A stretch of 64,000 nucleotides of DNA, taken from positions 496,001 to 560,000 of the forward strand of contig NZ_JAGGKI010000001.1 of NCBI RefSeq assembly GCF_017873605.1. The letters are read 5' to 3'. The notes beneath the pieces were generated by a model, which had not been told where the DNA came from, did not search any database, and saw only the letters and a program-made list of their open reading frames with translations. This DNA comes from Paenibacillus lactis. Lineage in GTDB: Bacteria; Bacillota; Bacilli; Paenibacillales; Paenibacillaceae. The stretch's first letter is position 1, and every line of letters begins with the position of its first letter. The translations under genes were made by a program, and so were the position numbers. Below are positions 58,161 through 64,000 of the stretch, piece by piece.

Positions 58161-61100
58161 TCAGGAGTCGAGCAAGGACAAGGCGTCCCGGATTAAAATA
58201 TCGGCTTCCGCCTCCGCAATATGCTTGCCTCTCTGGGCCTCGACTTGATGCAGGAACGCCTGCAGCTCCCCGCTTCCCAGCTTCCGGCGAAGGCTGTTCG
58301 CAATCCCGCCGTTATCAATCGCGCCCGATGCTTCAAACAGGTCGACCAGGCGGCTGAGCACCGCCGCGCTCGTCTCCGTATGAAAAACCACCTCGACTTG
58401 ACTCGAATTGCCCGCCATATCGCTTCCGCTGACCACAAGCGTATGAGGACCGGGCTCAAGCAGATACAGCGGAACGCTTTCATTCGGAGCGATCGGCTGG
58501 CCGTCAAGCAGCAAGGCGGTGCGCGAGCTGTCCGGGCCGGACCCCTCATCATGCGTGATCACCTGCAGCTTAAGCACTTCGTCATTCGCGTAAACCGCTC
58601 CGGTCACCACGTTGGTCTGAACGCTCGGCGGGGTTCGATCAATCCGGAATGCCGCTTCGCGCTTCGCTTCCGTATGTCCGGCCAGGTCCACCGCGCGGTA
58701 GAGCAGACGGTACTCCCCGTCCGACGCGAATTCCAATTCGGCGCTGTCCGTCCCTGCGGTCAGCCACTCCGCGCCGCCGTTCAGGCTGTATTCGATCCGG
58801 CTGACGCCTGACCCATCGTCGGTGGCACTCAGCTTGATGCTTACAGGAGACACATACCAGCCGTTCGCTCCGTCAGGGGCTTCAGGAAGCATGGTCATCA
58901 CCGTAACCGGAGCCTTCGAGTCGGTAATTGCCCGCACAACGACTTCAGCCTCCGGCGCCTGAACGGGTATCCCGCCCGGCAGTAATAGCACCTCCCCTGC
59001 ATACAGACGCAGCGAGCCCGCAGCCTCTTCCGCAGCCTCCTTCATGCGGAAATTCAAGACAGCCGCTCCGGCGCTCCCGTCCGCTCCGCCGCTGCGGTTC
59101 CAAGTGAGGATCAGCCGGCCGGGCATTCCTTCTTGTACGGTATAGGCCTGACCCGGCCCCTCCTCGGCTGATCCTTCATAGTCAAACAGCGTCTCGTCAT
59201 AAACAAGCACAGCCCGTTCCGCCCGCACGTCTAATCCGGAGCTGCCGGCTTTGGGTTCAAGCGTCGCCTGGAACTGCTCCCCGCTTCTTACCTCTTCCGG
59301 GGCGGCGAGCGTCAGGCCCGGCATATTCTCAGGGCTGGGATGGTTTGCACGGTCCTCCTCCGAAATGACCCGGACATTATCGAGAAGCAGCGTTCCCGTT
59401 AAGGCGTTGCTGAAAAACTGCAGCTTATCGATGCCCATGCTGTCTGGATTACGGAAGGCGAAGCCGTCTGCAGCGAGCGTACCATTGATATACAGGTCGT
59501 AGGTTTTCGACTCCGTATCGGCCACCGTTCTCATGTGATACCACTGTCCCGCTTCATACGGCATCAGCGTCCGAGCCGACGCACCGTCGTAGGCATGAAT
59601 CGTACCGTTGTTCACAAACAGGATGACCGCGTTGTCGCGGCCTGCGGCATCCTTGATGTACGGCGCGCCGAAGGTCTGATTGGTCTGCTCCGGTCTGACC
59701 CAATACTCCACGGTCACCTCGCCTTCTAATGAATCGAACGCCCGGATCGCTGCCGTCTGGCCTGCCTTCGTATTGCGGAGGCTCAAGCTGCGGTTATCCA
59801 CGCTCGGATTATCCGCGAGCGATACTTCCCCTCCGGTCTGATTCAGCTGCCAGCCGGAAGGCGCTTCGCTTCCGATGATGTTGAAGCTATCGTTCACCGT
59901 ATAATCGAACGCCGTATCTGAAGTAAGGATTAGCCCTGCCTCATCCTGCTGAGTCCGGATCGATACGCCGTTTGGCAGCAGATAAAGCTCGGATGAGAAC
60001 AGCCTTAGCGTCGTTTCCGTAGAGCCTGGCGCTTCCTTCACCCGGAAGTTCAATGCCGGGAGACTCTCGCTGGCCTCAGCATGCGCTCCGTTGGTCCAGG
60101 TGATAACTAGCTCGCCCGTTCCGGTGTTGAACACATCGTATGCCGCAGCCGGATCACCTGCCGCCAGTCCTTCGAAGTCCAATACATCCTCGTCATAGCC
60201 CAGCACAATCCGCTCCGGCAATACCCGGTATCCCAGCGTCAGGAGATCGAGCTTCACCTGCACAGCCTCGCCCGGTCCTGCCTCTTCCGGTGCGACCAGG
60301 ACGATGGAAGGACTGACTCCCGGCGGAGGAGCTTCAAACTCGTCTTCCTCCGAGATAACTCGAACGTTATCGATATGCATGGCTCCGGCCGATGCGTTGC
60401 TGAAGAAGAGGAGCCGGCTGACGCGGCCGCTGCTTGTATTGCGGTATCCGAAGTCGTCTGCCGCCAATTGGCCGTTAACGTATAAATCGTAGGTTTTGGC
60501 GCTCGGATCGAGCTCAACCCGCATGTGATACCATTTTCCCGCCTGATAAGGGGTTACCACCGTCGATGTTGCTCCGTTGAACGCCGTAATATTGCCGCTG
60601 TTATTAAACAGGATAATCGCGATATCCCGATTGCCGGCATCGCGGATATACGGCGCGCCGAACGTCTGATTGCTCTGCTCGGGCTTCAGCCAGAACTCGA
60701 TGGCCGCGCGGCCGTCGGGAGCATCGAATAGTCTGGTGGCCGAGGTCGAGCCCGCGCCTGTATTGCGAATCGTCAAGCTTCGGTTGGCCTCGCTCGGCAT
60801 ATCGGACAGCCCAATGGTGCCCCCCGTCGGGCTCAGTGCCCAGCCAACCAGCGATTCCGCATCCGCCGCATTAAAATGGTCGCTCACCGTGTAAGGCGGC
60901 AGCACCGCAGCCGAAGCATCGCTGTTCTGTTTGTCCTGCGGCGAGGGTGCCGGCTCCATCCGGTTCACGATTCCTGCCGCTATATCATCGATGAGAAACT
61001 GCCTTCCGGTACCGGCCACAAACCGGATCTCGTCAACCGCTGTCTGCGTCGGCATGCCAAGTCTTGCGGCTTTCCTTGCCTCGTCAATGTACACGTCGTA

Positions 61101-64000
61101 GCTGCCGGCCTGCGTGTCGATGACCAGCTTCACCTTATACCAGGTATCCGCAGCGTAAGCCTGCAGATTGGCAACCGAGGAGCCGTCGCTGGCTGTCATC
61201 CGTCCCTTGCCGTTCATCGAAATGCGTATCGCCTGCGATTCCCCGGCAGCAGGCAGCAAATCGAAGTGCAGCGGCACAGAGGCTTGCTCCGCTCGAATCC
61301 GGAACTGCGCATAAAGCAAGCCCTCTTGCGCTTCAAACTGAACGCCGGCCGTTAATCCTTCAGAGCCTCCTGCCAGCTGCAGCTCCCGGTCATTCATTGC
61401 GCCCGGCTGCTCCCAGACGATTGCCGACCCGCCCTCCGGCTCGGTCGCCCACCCCGGAGGCCGCTCGCCCGGAGCAGTCGCGTCGAATGGCTCGTCAAGC
61501 GCCGCCGTCACCGCTTCACCGTAAGCCGGCTCCTCGGGCGGAACCGGACCCCCGGATGCGAAGCTTCCCTCAATAACAAGCTGCGGAGTACCGTAGGAAT
61601 GCTCCTTGCTGTGAAGCGCCAAGTTGACCCCTTCATAATCCGCGCCCGTTACGACAAGGGTCGCTGTTCGATCGCCCGCCAATTGACCGCGAACGTACTC
61701 GGTTACATCCCACTCGTAATACTGCTCCATACCGTTAATCCATACCCAATCCAGCGGTCCGGTCTCTTCAGCAGGAGCGTTCAGCCATGTCATATCCTGT
61801 TCATTCCAGCCGTCACCGGCGCCAAGCACGTTCAGCACCGCGGACTTGCCTTCCGGATTAAAGGTCTTCGCGCGCAATACGGCCCTGTTCACCGTATCCA
61901 CCGAAGTCAGATCGAACTTCATGTACGCCTTCCGGTTGTTCCTTACGTCCCCGTCGTCCTTAGCCGACATGGTCGAAGCCGATCCGAACGGCTCTGCCGC
62001 TTCATCCCCATTGTGAACGGACGCATCCGCAACCGGTGATAACGCAAGTCTTGGCGGCGTTTCTACGCCTGCCTTCGAGAACGTGATCGACTGCGTCCGT
62101 CCCAGGGTTCCTCCTGTCTGAACGGCCAGCTTGATTGTCGGCGACATGCTCAGCACTTTAATGGAAGGATCGGAAGCTACGACACCGGCGGCGGCCCGGT
62201 GAATTTCCACCTCAATGATTCCCCGGTTCTCCTGCGTCGGGTCGGATACGGCGACCTCCAATTCGTCCCCCGTTTCCCGCACGGCTACCGCGGCCTTCTT
62301 ATCCACGGTAATCAACTGATCGACCGTGCGTCTCACGTCTTCCCAGAACAAAGCAGCTGTCAGCTGCAATCGATTCTCCCTTACCGCATGGACGTAATCG
62401 TCCTGCTCCAGAATCGTCACGTCCTGCTGCGCCGAATAATCGGCCACTTCACCGGCCGTACGGTTCGGAAGCAGCGTATAAGCATACGAGCCGCCCGCCG
62501 GGCTTTTACCGTGATCGAACCATAGGTTCAGGAATCGGTTCTTATACACGGTCGGGTCCGTCGCCTGGTTGGACACTTCACCCCAAGTGCCGCTTCGCTC
62601 CTCCCGGAGTGCGTGCACCGTCGTTCCCTCATTCGGGAATACGTACCCGGTGCCGGCACTGCCCGACGGGCCCTCAAGATGAATATGCCGGACATGCTCC
62701 ATCGCTGCGCTCCAGCCTAGCGACGTTGGCTGAAGTTGTCCGTTGACGGTGAGCGCCTGCCCTCCGTCACCGCTCAATTTGCGATTCTCGATCATGGTCT
62801 CGATCGTCCTACCATCCGTGCTGTTTATATCGGAACCGAGCGCCACAATTTCGTTATCAAAGGCAAACCAAGACTTTTTGGCGCTCAGCGTCGTCCGGTA
62901 CCCTTCCAGCTCCATGCCCGAAGCTCCGAATTCGCCCGATATTTCCACGCCGCCGACCCAGCTTTTGGTGCTCAGCTTGTTACTGTCCATCTCCGGACGG
63001 TCGTATTCCGCGTCTACGGTGATGCCCGGAAGCCGCTTCATATTCACCGTCGCCCAATAATTGTTGTTATACTGCAGATCATCATCATCGTAGAGATAGG
63101 TCATCCCGGACGACGTATACCACCCCTTCTTGTTCTCCCCGTTCACCGTCTCAAAATCGTAAATCCGGTTCGAAAACATGCTCAGGCCGAATGCATAGCC
63201 AGGCCGCTGCTGAACGGCACGGTCCATGCCGGCATATTGCATGTAGACCGGCTGGACCGCCGCGGGAATGGTCGCGTCCTGCACAATCCTGTTCACGCGA
63301 AGCAGCATCGGGATCGACGCGGTGCTGCGGTAATCAAGCTGGTCCTTGCCCAGCACCCATGCCTTGATCGCCTGTTTGTACACGGACGCCCGTTCCGGCT
63401 CCGCGAACTCGCTCAGGATCAGCAGGGAATCGATCAGCTTGTTGCCTTGGACGTGATCGCTCGCCCCTTGCCTTGCAGTCGATCTCCCGTTCACCATATC
63501 CATCAGCCGCCCGTTATAGGCGAGCGGAAGATAGCCGTCGTCCGTCCATTGGTATACATTCTCCACCCTTGGATCGGACAGCTCCCAGGACGAGCCGTCC
63601 AGCAAGTACATTAACGTAATTAATATGCTGTACTGCTCCAATCCGTAGGTTCCGTTATACGCGTGCCTGTCATGGGAGATAAAGGAGCCGTCTCTGTACC
63701 AGCCGTTCCCTTCTTGTACATAGGGAAAGATCAGCGCTTCATAATCGCTCAGCCGGTCCCGGACGAGCGCCAGCCTGCTGCCGTCCTTCACCAGTATGCC
63801 GCGAAGCGCGATGGGCAGGGATTCCGACAGCCGATTCGCTCCATAAGAAGGAACCACGGACAGCGCGTACGTCGTCGGGTCATTGGCGAACCGGTGGACA
63901 GCGTCCATATAATGGCCCACCCGTTCGGGTCCGAGCTGCTCGTACAGCAGTGTTGTGATATTGCTTAGAACGGTCGGTACGTTAATTTCCCAGTGATGAT
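58161..64000 (-). CDS. Giant secreted PL8 polysaccharide lyase, N-terminus cut by window edge
   Basis: The frame is open to base 64000, so the signal peptide lies outside; a GTG at 63920 is not the true start, since HHWEINVPTVLSNITTLLYE precedes it in frame. The visible 1945 residues contain: the alpha-toroid catalytic domain (to about 63090) with DGSFISHDRHAYNGTYG, holding the expected His and Tyr; the PL8 beta-sandwich domains (63060-62050); a DNRLRE/CBM96-like module (62050-61565); a LamG-like module (61520-60960); two copies of a LamG-like plus cohesin-like pair (60895-58930); Ig-like OmpL47 repeats; and a FIMAH-like C-terminus. PL8 enzymes cut hyaluronan, chondroitin, xanthan or similar uronate polymers by beta-elimination; the target cannot be read here. 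No SLH or sorting motif is present. Confidence 0.9.
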   Translation of the reverse strand, partial: HHWEINVPTVLSNITTLLYEQLGPERVGHYMDAVHRFANDPTTYALSVVPSYGANRLSESLPIALRGILVKDGSRLALVRDRLSDYEALIFPYVQEGNGWYRDGSFISHDRHAYNGTYGLEQYSILITLMYLLDGSSWELSDPRVENVYQWTDDGYLPLAYNGRLMDMVNGRSTARQGASDHVQGNKLIDSLLILSEFAEPERASVYKQAIKAWVLGKDQLDYRSTASIPMLLRVNRIVQDATIPAAVQPVYMQYAGMDRAVQQRPGYAFGLSMFSNRIYDFETVNGENKKGWYTSSGMTYLYDDDDLQYNNNYWATVNMKRLPGITVDAEYDRPEMDSNKLSTKSWVGGVEISGEFGASGMELEGYRTTLSAKKSWFAFDNEIVALGSDINSTDGRTIETMIENRKLSGDGGQALTVNGQLQPTSLGWSAAMEHVRHIHLEGPSGSAGTGYVFPNEGTTVHALREERSGTWGEVSNQATDPTVYKNRFLNLWFDHGKSPAGGSYAYTLLPNRTAGEVADYSAQQDVTILEQDDYVHAVRENRLQLTAALFWEDVRRTVDQLITVDKKAAVAVRETGDELEVAVSDPTQENRGIIEVEIHRAAAGVVASDPSIKVLSMSPTIKLAVQTGGTLGRTQSITFSKAGVETPPRLALSPVADASVHNGDEAAEPFGSASTMSAKDDGDVRNNRKAYMKFDLTSVDTVNRAVLRAKTFNPEGKSAVLNVLGAGDGWNEQDMTWLNAPAEETGPLDWVWINGMEQYYEWDVTEYVRGQLAGDRTATLVVTGADYEGVNLALHSKEHSYGTPQLVIEGSFASGGPVPPEEPAYGEAVTAALDEPFDATAPGERPPGWATEPEGGSAIVWEQPGAMNDRELQLAGGSEGLTAGVQFEAQEGLLYAQFRIRAEQASVPLHFDLLPAAGESQAIRISMNGKGRMTASDGSSVANLQAYAADTWYKVKLVIDTQAGSYDVYIDEARKAARLGMPTQTAVDEIRFVAGTGRQFLIDDIAAGIVNRMEPAPSPQDKQNSDASAAVLPPYTVSDHFNAADAESLVGWALSPTGGTIGLSDMPSEANRSLTIRNTGAGSTSATRLFDAPDGRAAIEFWLKPEQSNQTFGAPYIRDAGNRDIAIILFNNSGNITAFNGATSTVVTPYQAGKWYHMRVELDPSAKTYDLYVNGQLAADDFGYRNTSSGRVSRLLFFSNASAGAMHIDNVRVISEEDEFEAPPPGVSPSIVLVAPEEAGPGEAVQVKLDLLTLGYRVLPERIVLGYDEDVLDFEGLAAGDPAAAYDVFNTGTGELVITWTNGAHAEASESLPALNFRVKEAPGSTETTLRLFSSELYLLPNGVSIRTQQDEAGLILTSDTAFDYTVNDSFNIIGSEAPSGWQLNQTGGEVSLADNPSVDNRSLSLRNTKAGQTAAIRAFDSLEGEVTVEYWVRPEQTNQTFGAPYIKDAAGRDNAVILFVNNGTIHAYDGASARTLMPYEAGQWYHMRTVADTESKTYDLYINGTLAADGFAFRNPDSMGIDKLQFFSNALTGTLLLDNVRVISEEDRANHPSPENMPGLTLAAPEEVRSGEQFQATLEPKAGSSGLDVRAERAVLVYDETLFDYEGSAEEGPGQAYTVQEGMPGRLILTWNRSGGADGSAGAAVLNFRMKEAAEEAAGSLRLYAGEVLLLPGGIPVQAPEAEVVVRAITDSKAPVTVMTMLPEAPDGANGWYVSPVSIKLSATDDGSGVSRIEYSLNGGAEWLTAGTDSAELEFASDGEYRLLYRAVDLAGHTEAKREAAFRIDRTPPSVQTNVVTGAVYANDEVLKLQVITHDEGSGPDSSRTALLLDGQPIAPNESVPLYLLEPGPHTLVVSGSDMAGNSSQVEVVFHTETSAAVLSRLVDLFEASGAIDNGGIANSLRRKLGSGELQAFLHQVEAQRGKHIAEAEADILIRDALSLLDS
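58930..60895 (-). repeat. Tandem duplication of LamG-like plus cohesin-like modules within the PL8 gene
   Basis: Two units of about one kilobase lie in tandem (60895-59915 and 59905-58930). Each encodes a LamG-like domain (NQTFGAPYIRDAGNRD versus NQTFGAPYIKDAAGRDN; WYHMRVELDPSAKTYDLYVN versus WYHMRTVADTESKTYDLYIN) and a cohesin-like domain. DNA identity is still visible (GCGCGCCGAAGGTCTGATT versus GCGCGCCGAACGTCTGATT), which shows internal gene duplication. Confidence 0.85.

Noticed and set aside
62736..63614. 292-residue plus-strand frame
   Set aside because: It is antisense to the PL8 catalytic region, which is clearly coding; composition and motifs do not support a gene.

Overview
The window looks like chromosome from a Paenibacillus-type Firmicute. 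The grounds are inference from content, not a database match: mid-GC coding DNA with AGGAGG ribosome binding sites, TTG and GTG starts, an S-layer-homology protein, class D sortases, a YesM/YesN two-component pair beside a sugar ABC transporter, and very large secreted polysaccharide-degrading enzymes. No rRNA, tRNA, CRISPR array or insertion sequence was seen.

Layout. 1-4.7 kb: a partial 3-hydroxyacyl-CoA dehydrogenase, a DUF418 membrane protein with a DesK/DesR-like thermosensor pair, and a sortase with a BTAD response regulator. 6.4-20.4 kb: housekeeping and orphan genes (SMI1/KNR4-TPR, two DinB proteins, a RING-less TerD-like protein, a CarD/MarR divergent pair), a second class D sortase, a large S-layer protein with a C-type-lectin domain, and a decayed 3' copy of an S-layer gene. 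20.6-30.8 kb: a glycan locus with a GH85 endo-beta-N-acetylglucosaminidase, a three-gene ABC importer and a YesMN regulator, probably for N-glycan release and uptake. 31-39.4 kb: a mosaic in which ordinary genes (a uracil-DNA-glycosylase-like protein, a GH16 beta-1,3-glucanase with CBM56) alternate with AT-rich, probably acquired DNA. The AT-rich part includes a complete three-gene ABC-three-component (ABC-3C) conflict system: an HNH effector, a small middle component and a DUF2326 ATPase.

39.4-49.4 kb: YjdM, an imine-reductase-like enzyme, a membrane-anchored multicopper oxidase divergent from an OmpR two-component system, a 7TM hybrid kinase with two kinase modules, and an AAC(3)-family acetyltransferase. 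50-53.4 kb: an exopolysaccharide operon resembling Bacillus ydaJ-ydaK-ydaM, with a degenerate GGDEF protein, no ydaL or ydaN, and an extra 47-aa membrane protein that overlaps the glycosyltransferase start. 53.7-64 kb: a polysaccharide-utilisation region with a beta-propeller protein, a GntR regulator fused to a solute-binding-protein domain, a zinc-type alcohol dehydrogenase, and a PL8 lyase of more than 1940 residues that runs off the right edge and carries duplicated LamG-like/cohesin-like modules.

The window can be read as a cell-surface and glycan-foraging region (GH85, GH16, PL8, S-layer, sortases, exopolysaccharide) with a defence cassette inserted. The strongest candidates for a distinct biological system are the ABC-3C cassette (35.8-38.4 kb), the reduced Yda operon with its small membrane protein, and the GntR-SBP/PL8 locus.
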